Origin: Zonotrichia leucophrys gambelii
Taxonomy: Eukaryota; Chordata; Aves; Passeriformes; Passerellidae
Direction: 5' to 3'
Length of the DNA stretch: 64,000 bases
NCBI RefSeq assembly: GCF_028769735.1
Contig: NC_088172.1
Coordinates: forward strand, 67,356,631 to 67,420,630
Shown here: piece by piece, positions 34,866 to 49,100 of the stretch
How the letters are laid out: each line of letters begins with the position of its first letter
Position numbering within the stretch: the stretch's first letter is position 1
Made by a program: the position numbers and the translations under genes
Notes under the pieces: generated by a model
The model's input: only the letters and a program-made list of their open reading frames with translations
What the model was told of the DNA's origin: nothing
Database searches by the model: none

Positions 34866-37800
34866 TATTTTAAGTTTTTCTTTTAATTTTTACAATTAGA
34901 AAGCAGTCAAGCATGTGCATTTATTGGGCACAATGGACAAGGATCTGGAATTGCCAGGAATCTGTCAGGAGATTATAATCTGGCTGGAAAACTCTGGATA
35001 GAACTATAAAATACAGCTATAATATATATTATTATTATTTGTCGTTGATGTTGTGTATAATTTAATTAGATTACTTAGCAAATAAATAGAAATCAAGGTT
35101 TGAACAGTGGTGCTATGGCTTAAAAATTATTGTGGAGGATGATGAGATTGTACCAAAGCTTTATGACTGCTTTGCAGCTGTGCAGGTCAGTGAGAGTACT
35201 TTGGGAGAGCAAAGGCAAACATATCAAATTTGGACAAACTAAGAGTAAGTCTAAGCAAAGTCAGTTTGATGTTATTCTATTTTCCTATAGTCTTGTGTGT
35301 TTTATTATCCTTTGCAGACCTGCTCTGTTCTTTCTCCTTGTTCATGGTCAGAGCATTAAACTCGTTCTGGGAAATCTCCTATGCAAGTCCCTAGATTCTT
35401 CTGGGTATAACACAAGCCATTCTTCAGAAATTGTTCTGGCTTGTTGGTTTTTTCTTTTCCTGTGGTTAGGGTTGGGATTTTTTTGTTTGCTTTTTTTCTT
35501 ATTGTAAGGCAGCCTTTGATGAATTTTCTTGTTTACAAGTTCACTGCAACAAAAAATAAATCTGAAAAATTGAAACTAACTTCATCCTAGTACAAAGGGT
35601 CTAGTTGCAGACATTAGTGTAGGAGCAGTTTGTTGGGAGTAGGAAACTGAACATTTTTGAAGGATGGCCTCACTTTGGCTCTCAGCTTACTGAACACATT
35701 GTAAACTTTTTTATTCTAATATATGTAAAAATAGCGTGCCAAGAACAGCTGAGAGAGAGGTGTTGAGAATGAAGTTAGGCTATTCTTTCTTGAAAGTATT
35801 AGATAGTCTGACATGTTAGGAGAATGTGTTCTGCCTCAATCATACTGCTGCCCAGTCAGCATTATCCTGCAAAGCAGGGTAAACCATTCAGTGGGAAACT
35901 GCCAGGTCGGAGCTGGGCGTGATGGAGAAGTCACCTGGAGGGGTCCATAACTACCATGTGCCTCAGGAGTGTCCTGGCATGCTGCTTGGAACAGGCAAAA
36001 CAGTTCCAACAGGAACTGGGAAAATTATGTTGTGTTGAAAGGTAGGAGGAAAGGTCTTGACTATTCAGGGACAAAAGAGTTGATGCTGGACAGCAGATGT
36101 TTCTGTGCTGTCTCAGGTGGTCTTGGATCCTCCAAAAGAACAGGCAAATAGTTCTTAAATGGGAAAAAAGAATTAGAGGAGCAGCTTCTGGTGCCTGTCA
36201 GCAGAGGATGGATTTTTACTCTGGAGCAGAATGATGTGAACCTGGCACCATGATGTTTCCATACATGCATTTTAAACCTCAGGACACGAGAGGTGTAAAT
36301 GAGCTGTTCTCATTTTACTCCTTTGGCATGAAGTTGACCCTTAATTGCTAAATTATTTTGCATGCTTCCATGCTATTGGAAAGTCAGACAAAGCTGAGAG
36401 AGAACAAGCTGCTTTTCAGTCATCTTTCCTTTTTTCTCCCCCATTCATTGTATCACCATTAAGTGGTTTTGTACCTTTCCATTGTTTTTGTCCTCTTGCT
36501 TGCAATCTCTCTGAATGTGCCTAGTCAACTCTGCTGTGATTAGTCACAGTGGCTTGGGAGAGTTAATTATACCTCATTTGGGTAATGTTTATGATGTTTC
36601 TATCAGAAGACTGGTGCTCTGTAGGTGTCAGTCTTGTCTACCTTCCCTTTAGGAAGTATGCAAGTTCCTATTCTCCAAGTTTTTAAGAGTAAACATTTAA
36701 AATCAGACATCCACAGATTTTACCTCACTCTGAGAGTCTCTGCTCCAACATTGTCCCTTTTCACGTACTTGAAGATATGCTATTGTTATGGTGTAGATCT
36801 GAATTTCTGCAAATTTTGAGTGTTTGAGTGGAGACTTGGTCTGAAAATTGCCAGAGCTTTTACTGAATGACTCTGTGTTTCCATGTTACTCTCTCGAGTC
36901 TGTGCCTTCCAGGTGCTTTCAGTGTTTCCTTATGTATATGTCAGCAGTGCTTACCCACTGTGGTCATGAATGTCAATATCCAGTTAGACTGGTTTTGACC
37001 CAATTTTGAAAATCTAGCAGCTTTTTTCTCCTTTACCTCTAAACTATTTTAAAAAAACATTAAAAAAAATGAAGCCCTGTTAACTCAAAGTATTTTTTTC
37101 ATTCTGAAATGCCTTCCTAGATTGAGACTGGTATTTGTGTGGTTTTGATAAATGGTAGTTGCATTTACTTAGCTGTTGCTCAGCAGTATTACCTAATTTT
37201 CATATGTCTGATGAATGAGGTTCTCTGTCACTCTTATGTTCCAAAGCTTGATTAAAAAAATGCTTTCACTTTCAAACCGAGTCAATTTTTTTTTGTCACA
37301 ATCAGGACTAGTAAATTTGCAGAAGTAAATCAGTGATGACTTTGATTTCACGTTATATCAAAAACTTGTCCCCACATGAAAGCAAACGTTTAGCCCTTAC
37401 AAGTTATAAGGAAGCACTAAACTGTTTCTTTTTCTACTGATCTGTGGAATTAGGTTGGAAAAATTTTGAGTAGCCAAGCCAGACAAATGGCAGTTTCCTA
37501 TATACCTCCTCTTCTGTTTTCATAATTGTAGCTGGGTTTTTTTTTCTGATGTGGAAGGGGAGATGGAGACTGTTCATAGAATGACTTAATACATGATGGT
37601 TTTACAGTAGTTACAGTGAATTAATTTTAGATTAATAGGCAAAATAGGATGGCATTTCAGGGTAAGGCAAAATATAATAAAGCATGAAAGTTGTCAGCAC
37701 AAAGTACTAGAAGCTATACAGGAAAGAAATATCTCCCCAGAATGTGTGATTAAAGCTGACTACCTGAATGTGCTGGAAGATATTTGTAAAGACTAAAACT

Positions 37801-39309
37801 CATTCAAGATTCTAAGAGCTTGCCCCTGCAGTTTTTGATCTGGTCTTGTTATAGGAAAAGCATGGGCAAGCTTCTTTCAAAAACAGACATCTTATGCACA
37901 TTCTCACATGGGATTCAATATTTGGTAGTTCTCAGTTCAAAAGAAAAATAAGATCTGATGGTATTGGGTATGTGTCAATATAAAAATTTTAAGATAAAAC
38001 CCAGAATCTGAAATATTTTTGTTCATGGAATAATTTGTTATCTTACAATTAGCTAATAGAATGCTTTGGGAATAAAGACTAGTTCTCAGCATAAGCATGT
38101 GTGAATTGGTCTCTGTTAATTGTAAAATAATAAAGTTTTCACATTTGCATAGCTGAAATATTTGATATTCCAACAGTGGTTCTGAAACAGCAGTGAAATG
38201 TAAAATCTTGGGTTTGGTGTTTTGGCAAAGAATTCTATAGGATTGACTTTTCTCCCTAATCAGTGCAGACTGTTTTTGGACCTAATACATGTTAACGGTT
38301 TAAGTTTTGATTCATACTCTCTAAAGATGCTTAGAACATTCTCTTTCTTAGTGATGGCCAAGTGACAACAGGGCACAAGCACTCATCTTTGAATTTGTTC
38401 CTCTGGGACAGGGAGGTAGTTACAAAGAAGGGCTGGTTTCTAAGCTATCAAATAGGCTGCTTTGAGAGGTGGTGCTTGGCTCAGGACCATTTCTTATGAG
38501 GAAATATGTTTTTCGATTATCTCTGTCATTCCACTCCCCTCTTGTCTTGCTCAGGATGTGTTGAGTGACTTCCTTGCAGGCAGGGCTGGTTGCAGGACCT
38601 GTGAGATAGTTTCATAGACTCTGTCAGCTGTGGCAAAACCAGAACTGTCTTCTCTGGAAAGTACTTGCTTTCATCTTAGCATGCCACCTTTGTTTCTGCT
38701 GCCAAAGCACGTGCAGTAGAAGTTCATTGCTCCTTCTGTTTTTTTCCAGTTACTTCCAACCACAGTTTTTGGGTAACTTTGCTGCCAGGGAACTTCATTG
38801 CCCCTGTGCGATGTACCAAAACAATGGATGCTGGATATCGAGGAAACAACAGGGCAATTTGCTTTGGGAGGATCTGTGGAACGTGGAAAATGGAACTTAA
38901 TTATTGTATGTAGGAAAAATACCATTTCCCTTAGGAAAAAGTTACACTGATTTATTAGTCATGTAACCAAGACAGTTCTGTAGACATTAATTGTTGTTAA
39001 AGTGGCTTTTAAAGTTCATTTAATACTTTTAATTATACTTCAGTTTTTCAGATAGAAGAAAACAGAGTCATTCTGTTGATGTGGAGGGCTGAAAAAAGAC
39101 TTGGTTTTCCTTTTTTATCTACCTCCTTTTTACTTTCCTTCCAGCTTCCCAGAAGAAAGAAATGTTTTCTAGGTAAATACTATTTCCAAGGTCCAAAAAA
39201 ACACCTGCAACTTCAGTGGTTTCTGCTTAATTGTGTTAAACATCTGTGGCTTTTCTTATCAATGAGCATTTCAGACAGCTCTGAATGGTGTTCTTAAATA
39301 ATTTACAAT

Positions 39310-39324
39310 TAATAATAATAATAA
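39310..39324. repeat. (AAT)n microsatellite
   Basis: About five AAT copies, followed by an interrupted copy (AACAAT). Confidence 0.9.
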
Positions 39325-39499
39325 CAATAATTTTAAAAAAACTATATGACTTGGACATTTAAACTCATTCTCCTTTATCCACTACAGTCTTAATATATAA
39401 GGCTGTGAAGATAGAAATTTCTTCATGCTAGGGTAAACCATCCCATTAGCTTCTAATTTCTCATCTGTCTTTAATGACAAAATATTATAAATTGTAATA

Positions 39500-39517
39500 T
39501 ATGTAATATATTACATA
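39500..39517. repeat. 18-bp perfect palindrome
   Basis: The sequence TATGTAATATATTACATA reads the same on both strands. It lies in an AT-only neighbourhood, where such palindromes arise easily. Confidence 0.8.
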
Positions 39518-39948
39518 ATAACCTTAAAACTGCTCCCATTGCATTATGAAAGGAGTCGCTTATATGGCATCAAACTTTTTAAGATAGCTATGTAGCTCTA
39601 ATTCTAAGTTACTTTTATTTTGATGTGTTTTATGAGGGTTTTGTCCTTCTCCCACAACTGAGTTTGGTTATTAAGGAAGTGGTTCATGCCTTAAAGGAGT
39701 AATATGTAAACAAGGCAAGAACTCTATAATTTTGGGGCACAAGTCACTGATGATGATTCCCATCTCTTCCAGTTTACAGATGTCTCACTGTAAGGCATTT
39801 AATCATAGCTGGTCAGCTTAGGTTGCCTTTGTATTCAGTGGAGAGTATTTTCAGTGAGACACAGGCACCACCAGATGGTGATTCATCTAATCTATTTTAG
39901 ACACCTATTTTAAGACAAGATGAATCACCCACTGGAGGAGCCTTTCCT

Positions 39949-40486
39949 ATAGAATCGTGGAGAAATTTAGACTATCAGGGCCCTCTTAAAGTCACTGATC
40001 CAACCCCTTGCTCAAATCTTGGCTAACTTCCAAGTTAGATCAGATTGCTCCAGGCCTATCCAGTTGAGTCTTGAAAATGTCCAAGGATGAAGAGTTTGCA
40101 GCCTCTCTGAGCACCTTTATCAGTGCTGAACCACTTTGATTATTTTTTCCTTATGTCTGATCAGAATTTCCAGCATTACAATTTGTCACAAATTCTCTTC
40201 TTTTGTTGTGCACTTGAGAGAAGACTCTCATGCCACTTTCTCTACAACTCACCTTTAGCTTGTTGAATGCAGCAGTTGGCTCTTGGTTTTCTCCTTTTCA
40301 AGGAACCTAACCCAGTTCCTCTAGCCTCTCCTGTCATGTCATCTAGTACCCTCAGCTATTTAAGTAACTGTCTTAGGCATTTGGTGCTCCACTACTGTAC
40401 TTTCTCCAGTTTGTCAACACCCTGTTGTCTGACATCTGTTTTTGCAGAGCTGCTGTCCAACCAGTTGGTCCCCAGCTTGTACTGAT
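39949..40486 (-). mobile_element. CR1 LINE 3' region, antisense, old copy
   Basis: The + strand reads as an inverted CR1 3' end: TAGAATCGTGGA, then GATCCAACCCCTTGCTCAAA, then CAGCCTCTCTGAGCACC, then TCTCCAGTTTGTCAAC, ending CAGCTTGTACTG. The order and spacing match antisense CR1 throughout about 540 bp, although many positions have decayed. The 3' end of the element is at about 39949 and its truncated 5' end at about 40486. It faces the sense CR1 that starts about 200 bp later. Confidence 0.9.
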
Positions 40487-40694
40487 TTTTTTTTTCTCTC
40501 TGTTGACTAAAAAAGAAGTCAGTGGTGACTAGGCGTAATGCTAAAGTTAGGTCATGTAAATAACAACAGCTCATTTCTATGGCTAGATTAAATATTAAAT
40601 TTGGATATGCTGCTATATTTGTAATCTTGTGCCTTGAAATCCTGTCTGCTTGTTCAATGCTCAGAGTTTGGATGTACCAGATGAATATGTTCTC

Positions 40695-41605
40695 AATATG
40701 AGCTGAGTACCACAGGGGTCTATCCTGACACCTGTCAATGAATACCTTTGGCAGTGACCTGGAGGGGGTGATGGAGGGCTTGCTCTCAGTTTGCAGATGA
40801 TACCAAACTGTAGGAACCAGCCCAAATGCTTAAAGGCAGAGCCACCTTTGAGGGACCTGGACAGGCCAGATGGAAGGGCCAGAAGGAGCTTTATGAAATT
40901 TAGCAAGGATAAATGCCCAGTCCCACACCTGGGGTGAGACCCTACCTTGGAACAATACAGACCAAGGAACAGCTTGGCAGAAAAGAACTTTATGGGCCAG
41001 GTGGAAGACAAACTGCATGTAAGTCAGGAGTGTGCCTTGGCAGTGGAGGCAGCAGCTAACAGCATGCTGGGCTATAGTAGCAGAAGTATGGCATGTAGGT
41101 AGAGGGATGTGGTTCTGTGCCACTACTCAGCAATTGTTAGGCTGCCCCTGGAGTACTGTGCCCAGTTTTGGATCCCCAAATACAAGAGAGACATTGCTAA
41201 ATTATAGAGTTTAGAGGAGGGTCACCAAGATGGCCATGGCTGGAGCACATGGCAGGTGAAGAGAGGCTGAAGGAACTGGGCTTGTTCGGCCTAGAGAAGA
41301 GGTGACTGCAGCTAGAGCTACTAGTAGTCCACCAATTTCTAGAGAAAATCTCTGAATTTCTTCAGAGCAGTGCATGGCAGAAGGACAAGAGACCCAAGTT
41401 GCAGCAAAAGGTTTAGGTTGGCTATAAATGAAAAGCTTTTTTACTCTGAAGTCAGTCAAGCAATGAAGCAGTTTGTCCAACTTCCACCATTGAAGGTTTT
41501 CAAGACCCAACTGATAAAACCCTGATCTTAGCTTCATCCTGCTTTGAGCAAAAGGTTGGACTAGAAAACTCCAGAGACCTGTCCAAGCTGAATTGTTCTA
41601 TGATT
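40695..41605 (+). mobile_element. 5'-truncated CR1 LINE, degraded
   Basis: It starts in the reverse-transcriptase region of ORF2, with 40790-40807 encoding FADDTK, the CR1 catalytic box. It continues through the end of ORF2 and the 3' UTR, with CR1 phrases such as GGCTGCCCCTGGAGTACTGTG, AAGAGAGGCTGAAGGAACTG and AGGTTGGACTAGAAAACTCC. It ends near TTGTTCTATGATTTCTGTGA, a slightly altered CR1 terminus. Several stops and indels interrupt the frame. Decay is similar to that of the copy at 6.1 kb. Confidence 0.93.
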
Positions 41606-44600
41606 TCTGTGAATTGCATTTAGCACTTTTATCTTGCCTTTTAATATTATGTTTTGTTCCCTTTGGGGAGAGGAGGCAGGTGCAGAGACTATGTATTTTT
41701 TCTTAAAATCCTGTGAGTTGGTGAAAATATGACATTTAGGCATAAATTTCATTTGTCACATTTCAGGTATTCCATGTATTTCAATTGCTGTGTTTTGGTT
41801 TTTTTCCTCCTATATGGTAATAAGGTCTTTAAAAAACACCTCTTTAGAAAGCAGTAGTTACTGAAGGGATGTCCAGGTGAACTGGTTAAGATGCTATTCA
41901 TACAATTACTAGATATAGATAAAAGTACTGCTTTTCAGACTAATGAGTTTGTCCTCCCTTCAGTCCCAAAACACTCATGAGTACAGTATTCCTCCATTCT
42001 GTGCTGTTCCTTTAAAGAAAAATACCGCTGGGCTAAATTCAGCTCTGAAGTTACTCTGATCTCAGGCAGATCTCTGCAATCTTGTTGATTCAGCTTTAGT
42101 GATATAAAAAGAAAAAAGCAGTTGAGTAGGTTCTTAAGACATTAATGGCTAAGGCTAGCAGGGTATTTTCAGAACTAACCTTAATATATTTGAATGTGGA
42201 ATTAGGTAAGTATTGTGCTTCAAAAAGATTGTCTGGATGTGTTCAGTCTTGTTCCAAAGTGGACCTCTGTGTCTGTGGATCTTCATTGCAAAACAATCCA
42301 GCATTTCAAATTTGTCAAGTTGGGTTAGAATGAGCTGCAAGCAGGAGTAAAAAAGGACTCTTTATTCTTTTAAGCAGCCTAGATCTTTACCCTGCTCAAT
42401 GGATCTGTGAACCTGTCTGAAAGAACTAAAATCAGCCACAGAATTAATGTTTTGCAGCAACCACTGTCTGGGGCTTTTGGCCGACCTTCCTAATGCATTG
42501 TAGTTTTAAAAGCCCACTCATGACTCAGCAACAAAATGCACAAGTGGGAGATGGTTTCTTTACTTAGGCCCTCTTCAGCCTTGACTGGTCTGTACTGGAT
42601 GAGATTGACTCCTTCCAAGCTGGCTGGGCATTGGGGATCTCTTGCCTTCCCCACACCTGTGAGGTTCATATGACACGACTCAGTAGACTTATATCTGTGT
42701 GCCTGCTCACTTGTGTGCTTAAAGGCTTCCTGCCTCAGTGGTGCCTATGTGGTTTATGCCCTGCAAAGCTCTGCTGTCATCTGAGCAGTGTCAGCATGCT
42801 CCCATCTCTAAGCTATGGGTCACATATGTTTTGAGCCTCCTGCCTGCCAAAACTGAGGATGCATCCCCTGCTGTGGCTCCTTGCATGCCTGTGTTCCTTA
42901 GTTCATTTCCTTGAGGTATTGAGGTGAGACAGGGAGCAGGACTCGCCCAGACTCTATGCTTGCCTCCAAGAGGTGGGAAATGACAGTGTAGGTGAGATTT
43001 AGCTGCTGCTAACTCTTTGACAACAGTTTATGTTAGAGTGCTACTATTAGGGAAAATAAATGGCTGCACTAGAATGTATGGAAAATGTATACTAATTATA
43101 GCAGGACATACGTTTTCTTGTGGAGCAAATGGTTCACTGGGTTTTGGGCTAGGAAAAATGATTGTTGCTGGACTCAAGGACAGCAGTCTCATGGGAACTG
43201 CTCTCTTATGGCAGAGTAGTAGAGTGATTTTACTGTATTCAAAAACTTTCTATCCACTTAACACAAAATAGCTTTCCTTGCTAGCAGCTTTGATTTTTTT
43301 TTTTTTCTTCCATGTCTGTAAAGTAAAAGTACTAGAACTGCACTGCAAGGCTTAAAATGGCTTCTCTGCCTTCCTGGTGTGGAATGTCCTGTGTGCCACA
43401 TGAGTGTGCTGGCTGCAGACTTTTTCTGTGTGTTCATCAGGCATCCATATGGGCACCCTTGAGCTTTGTCCTGTGCCATCTTGTCTGGGTAACCCGATGC
43501 CATGAAATTCCTCCTACATTTTGTTCCTGCATCTGACTGTTCTCACCACCTTAATTCCATATCTGGTGCATGTAGCCTAGGTGTTGTGGCTCATGTTAAT
43601 TGCTGCCTTCTGACAAGGGCCTGTGTATCACAGAGGACATATTTCGTTTGCTAGGGTCTTTTTTTGTCCTGATAGTTTGCCAAAAGGCCTTTGAAGTAAG
43701 ATCTTCATAGCATTAAGAAAAAAAAAAATTCAACCCCATAAGCAAAATGTGCAGATGCTTCTGGGTTACATGTGTGAAATGCTAAAATGTTTTGCCTCAT
43801 ATGAAGGGATTTCCTCAAGTCAAGCTTACAGAAGCCCAAGCATACAGAAACCCTCTGTTCGTTGACAGATACACATTGATTGAAGTTGGATGATGATAAT
43901 ATGCTATTTGTAGACACATCCTTTCTAGATATATCTTCTTACTTTGCTTTCCTGGTGAGGTAAGCCTGCAATAAATGCTGGGCACATTAATTCTATCAAA
44001 ATTAGTAGTTTCCATCATTCAAGTAGGTAGATTAGTGATTATACTTAACTGGCATTCTGATAGCTAAATCACATTAAGAACAGATTCTTAACAAGATTTC
44101 CTATTGCAATGATACCATAAACATATATAGAAAGTACAAGAGTAAGAAAACCCAAGCCCATTTTCCCCTTAAAATGTACAGATTTGGTCAATGTATAACA
44201 TGAAAAATCAGTATCAGTATGTTAACTTTTTTTCTTTCTGAGACTATCTAAAGCAAATTCTTCAGTGAGTTTAAATTTGATTAAATGACATCTTCTTTTA
44301 AAGAATTACAAAAATTAAGTTAAAATTTGAACCTGAATTTTCTTTAATCATGAGAAAGTTCTTCTGTCCATCAATCTTGATAAATGCTACCAGTGCTTTG
44401 TACACAGGCTGTACCCAAGGCTGTAAACCATTTGAATCATACATGTGTCATAACTGCACTTCTCTAAAACTTTGATCAAGATTTTCAAGCAGCTGTTTTG
44501 ATTAAAAAGGAAACACTTTTGAGGTGTCTATGATGAAGAAGATCTAAAACATGTGAGGTGAATGTAACCAGAGCAGGGAGGGGTTACCATACAACATGCA

Positions 44601-46139
44601 AGAGTCAGTCCTTGTGGTGTAAATCACAGAGAGTGGTGGATCTTCTAAAAATGTCTCTTTTGCACAGGCAAATCCAAACTGTGTAAAGTGTAAAGCTGTC
44701 CCAGAAGTTTCTACTTTGATGAGCTTTCACCATAATCCCAGTATCTTGCTGGCTTGCTGTCTGCACTGCAGGCTCCAGGGCCTCCGCACTCCATGAACTG
44801 GGCAGCTGCTCCGTGCTTGCTGCTTCAGCCTGGGGGACTCTCTCACACTTCCAGCTGTGGCAGCTGCTAGGAAACCAGGAGATCATGAGATGAACATCTT
44901 GATAAAAAGAGCTGGAGGAGTTCTCTCTCGCCCACTGCCTGCTAACTCTGGCAGCAGCCAGTGTGCTTGGGCTTTGGGAGGCTTGTTCCTCCCTCCTGGA
45001 GTGCAGTGTGCTGCAGGCCTTTTGTAGCAAATTCTGAGCCCTGACCAGCTGCCATAGGAACCACCACATTCAGCCAAGTAAGTTGGATACTCTGGAAAAA
45101 ACTGTTCAGATGATGACGTGTTGACATGAACCATTCTTTGCTATACTAAAAAAAAAAAAAAAATCAGAAAATTTAGCATTACTTGTGAGTTGCATCTCAT
45201 TTTCATGCCTGCTATTTGGGGGTGTGTTTAACTGCTGTGTTCTCTCTGTATCTGTGGCACAGGGGTAGGAGATCTGAGAATGTAACCTGAGATCATACAA
45301 AACTGTGGTGGAAAATTTTGGGAGCCTAGATAGTATGAAGTGACAGCACTTGAAACAAGTCACAACCAGACATAAAGAAGCACTTGTGGTGGCTTGTGTC
45401 CACCGGGTTTTCTACCATATCTATGTCTCCAGAAGCTCCTCTTGTCCTTGGAGTGGCAGGGGTGCTGGTTGCTTGCAGGGGTCTGTCAAGAGCTGGCAGG
45501 GGTGGTTCAGTGCTTCAGCCCCAACCTCCTGCTACCTACAGGTCTGAATGGGCTGCAGACCCCAATGAAGTTTTGGGTTATTTCTAAGTGTATTTAAAAA
45601 AAAAAATATCCCTGAGCACTGTAAAAGACACAGCTGGGCTGCAGCAGCAGCAGCTTTCCATGCAAACACAGTATCTTTTTTAATGGCTGTGAGCACTCCT
45701 TGTAATAGATGGGTGTGTGACAGGAAGAAAATGATTTAACAGTATTCTTCTGGACACATGTTAAACAAAAAGTGAAGTTTTTTTAGCAACTAAAATACGT
45801 GTTGCTGAAGAGACAAAAAACACTTCCAGCATTTATCCTGCAGCCAAATGTAAAATAAAGATATATTTTTCTTTTATGTAAGGATAAATTGTTTCTGTAT
45901 AGATAGTGGTCAATTTTGCAAAAACATCAAAAAGATTTTTAATGTATGATTTTAAAATTGAAAGTTCTTTGAGGCATTAAAATGGCAGACACTGATCTGT
46001 ATTCCCCTGAATATAAATATTATAGATAAAACAGTTATTAATGATTCAGAACTATAGGGATTTCTTAAATTTAGTTTTGTTTTTTACTAGCATGCATTTC
46101 AAATTCAACTTCACATTGTGTGTGTGCATGTATGTCATT

Positions 46140-46151
46140 GCCCTCTACTGG
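46140..46151 (-). promoter_or_regulatory. Candidate CTCF core motif
   Basis: GCCCTCTACTGG is a full match to the reverse form of the CTCF core consensus CCASYAGRKGGC. The flank on the other side is a poorer match. One 12-bp degenerate match in 64 kb is not strong statistical evidence. Confidence 0.35.
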
Positions 46152-49100
46152 ACAGATCTAGAGCAATCTTCTGAGCAACGCTGCCAGTGTGCTTGAAGTC
46201 TGTGGCTGTTACTTCACCACAATCAGAAGAGGGATGCCTTCACACTCCCAAGTACTAAACAAACATATGGAAATATCTCTGTAAGGTGGGTAGGTTTGTC
46301 TTTGTGTTTTGTGTTTAAGCAACAGTTCTTAATTTTTAATTTGCAAAAAACTCTGATGTTTCAAGATCTGTGTTTATTTTGTGGAAAATTGTGCAAGATA
46401 AGACTGCTTATCCTTATGAAGAGCAATCACATATATGGGGTGGATGTGAAAAATTCTCTTTTTTTTTTGGTAAAATCTCCCAAACATTTCATAAAATGCA
46501 AGGATTCAGAAAATTACATTAGCAGTGAAAATAGAACTGTAATGGGCAATGTACTTGTGTTGTAGTTCATGGCTAGGTCAATGTCATATGTTCTAATCCT
46601 TAAATTTTTTTTGATTAAATTTTAAAGTGAATAGGATTAAGATGGGTAAATAATTAAAACCAACTGTCTCACTGTTTTCATATTGCAGTTGGAGGACTTG
46701 ATCCTGCCTTGTGCCCAAAGCCCCTGTTCACTGGCAGCTTGGGCAGGATCAGCTCTTTTTAGGTTAGATTTTTTTTCTTTTTTTTTTTTTCTTTTCTTTA
46801 TCGGTATCTGAGTTTCTGCTGTTAACAGGACCTTGCCTGGAGGTGGTGTCATTTGATACTGAGCAGGATAACTCTGGTGCCTTGAGGGTTTGGGTTCTGG
46901 GTTTCTCGGGAAGGAGAGGTGCAAAATAATCACACATTGCGCCTCCTATTTAGTGAGGGCTGCTGCAACATGCAGCTTTTTATGCAGGACAGGAAGGATT
47001 GGTTTGGTAGGAGTGGAAGGAAGGTGACAGCTGCCACTTGGGAGGGTATCTTGTCAGGGGATGCTCTTCCCTCATCTGCTCCCCCAGTTGATAGCTGTTC
47101 TCTTCTGTGGCTAGATGGACACCTGTACACACTAAATGGAGAGGAAAATATTGCTGCTGTCTCCAAAGACAGTAGAGTTGAATTTTTAGTACAGTGCCAC
47201 ATAGAGAATGTTTGGTTGAAAAGAAGGAAAGATGAAAATACAGGTACTACATGATACAGAAGGATCTAAAGTTGGGAGGGTGGCAGGCAAAGAGGGAAGG
47301 CCCGGGCTTGCTCTGTGAGGACCTAGTAGTGGAATTCCATGAGGTCTTAGGCCTCCAGCAAGTGATGTTTTGATGTTTGACCTCTGGCACAAAAGTTGTG
47401 TGTAATGGTGAATGATCACAGAAATTTGAGAGATGCTGTAAACACAGAGGAGGGTTGGGCTGTCACACAGAGAAAAATGTACTGTCTTGAGGGTTTCAGT
47501 AGCAGTAGAAATGGGGAAAGATTTAGTATGTAAAGTGCAACATCATATTTGAAGGATTTTTTTGGTTCTTTTCTCATAAAGCAGATATGCGACAGATACA
47601 GGTCTACAGGCATAACTATCTGAGATATGGCAGTCAGCATAGTTAATTTTAAAGCAGAATTTGATATTAATAAATATAATGGCATTCTGCTGACAAACTA
47701 CCATGACTTGGTTTGTAGCAAATTTTAGGACTAGTCTTTGGTCAGCAATGATGTATCATCTTTTGAGTCATGTGATTTTGTGCATGTCCTCTTTAATTAA
47801 TCTTCTTCAGTTATGAGCACCATACATAGTAGTAAAGAAAAGGGAGATTCAATATCTCACTGATCAAAGAGACATACAGTAAAATGATACACAGAATGGA
47901 AACTTTACCTGGACTTTGCACAATCCTTGCTATTTTCTCTGAAGTGTTTTAGAACAGCACTGTGCTCTTATGGCTGGAACACTAAGAGGCAGTATGAAAT
48001 GAGACCTGAAGGGAAGCAAACCTGCACTGAGTCACCTATGAAGTGACATGCAGATGTTTTTCAGTTTCCTTATGCACACAGTTCATTAGAACTTGTATAT
48101 GTTAAGATATCTATCACTGTGCATGTAATATTATCTAAACAGAAACATCTAAGCAGAGCTTTATCTCCTTGATATTTCAGAAACAATTTTTTTTGCTTAC
48201 ATTTTAGAGTGTGATGAATTTGGATGTTCAATAAAACAAATTAGCATAATGGTTTGCATACAGGATATGGATCTTTTGACAAGGTATCAGATTATAAATG
48301 AAACTCATCTGCATCTAGCCAGGAGGCACTATGTTTGCTTATATAACCTGACTCCCTCACTATCAGTGCTCTAGCCCTTACCTTGTTATGCCATTGAGAG
48401 GCAGAATAGCTTGAATCAGTCATGAACTATTTTTAGCTTATATTTAGCAGGGATAGTGTCAAAAGGAAAGAGGAAATTAAGGGTAAGAGAAAAAGTTTTC
48501 TGTCTAATCTAAATGTTTGAATGCTATATGGTCATTATTAGAGGTAGCAAGAGCTAATAGGGAGTGATTTTTACCAAAATTCACCATGATGTGTATACAG
48601 TTGGGGTTGATGCTGGAATCTGGAAGAGATTTACTACATAATCTTGATTTATTATTATTTTTTTTTTAGTCATACCAGCAGTGGATGCTGAAGTGATTAG
48701 GGAGCTTGTAAACTAGTGAAATGATTTCAGTACGCTACACTTTGAATGGTTTGTCAGAAGGCAGAGATGAGTGCTCTATAGGTTCTGAAACTGGAAGGTG
48801 CCTCTAAAAGTGAAGTGGAGAGCAGGAGGGCAAGTAAAGGCTAAAAACATGCTGAACAGCAGAGATAATTTCTGTAGATAGAATTGTGATGATAAAACTG
48901 TGACAAGCTGATGGCTATTGACATATGAACACAAAGTACATGGAAGGATCCTCTTTTTTGGTGACTCGCATTGCTGTCCCAGAAAACCAAGCTAAATAAT
49001 TTCCACCTGTCATAAACGGGAGATGATAAGTCTAGAAGTGTTCTCAGTACATCAGAGTTAATTCATGAAGTGTGGGAAAATTTTTTAAAAAATTAACTAC

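Larger units (their letters stand above)
25458..39948. other. Non-coding stretch, presumed intron
   Basis: About 14.5 kb without a recognisable exon. It holds T/G-rich low-complexity tracts (near 28585-28632, 29596-29645, 34790-34865 and 35445-35500), an A/C-rich tract at 31838, a TAA microsatellite at 30326, a G-quadruplex motif at 31426 and a GT-rich segment at 34200-34335. The longest frames (123 codons at 33064 -, 125 codons at 35130 +) show no domain. Confidence 0.6.

Noticed and set aside
44605..45069. 154-codon minus frame
   Set aside because: No domain, overlapping minus-strand frames in other phases, and no promoter or splice context. Probably chance.
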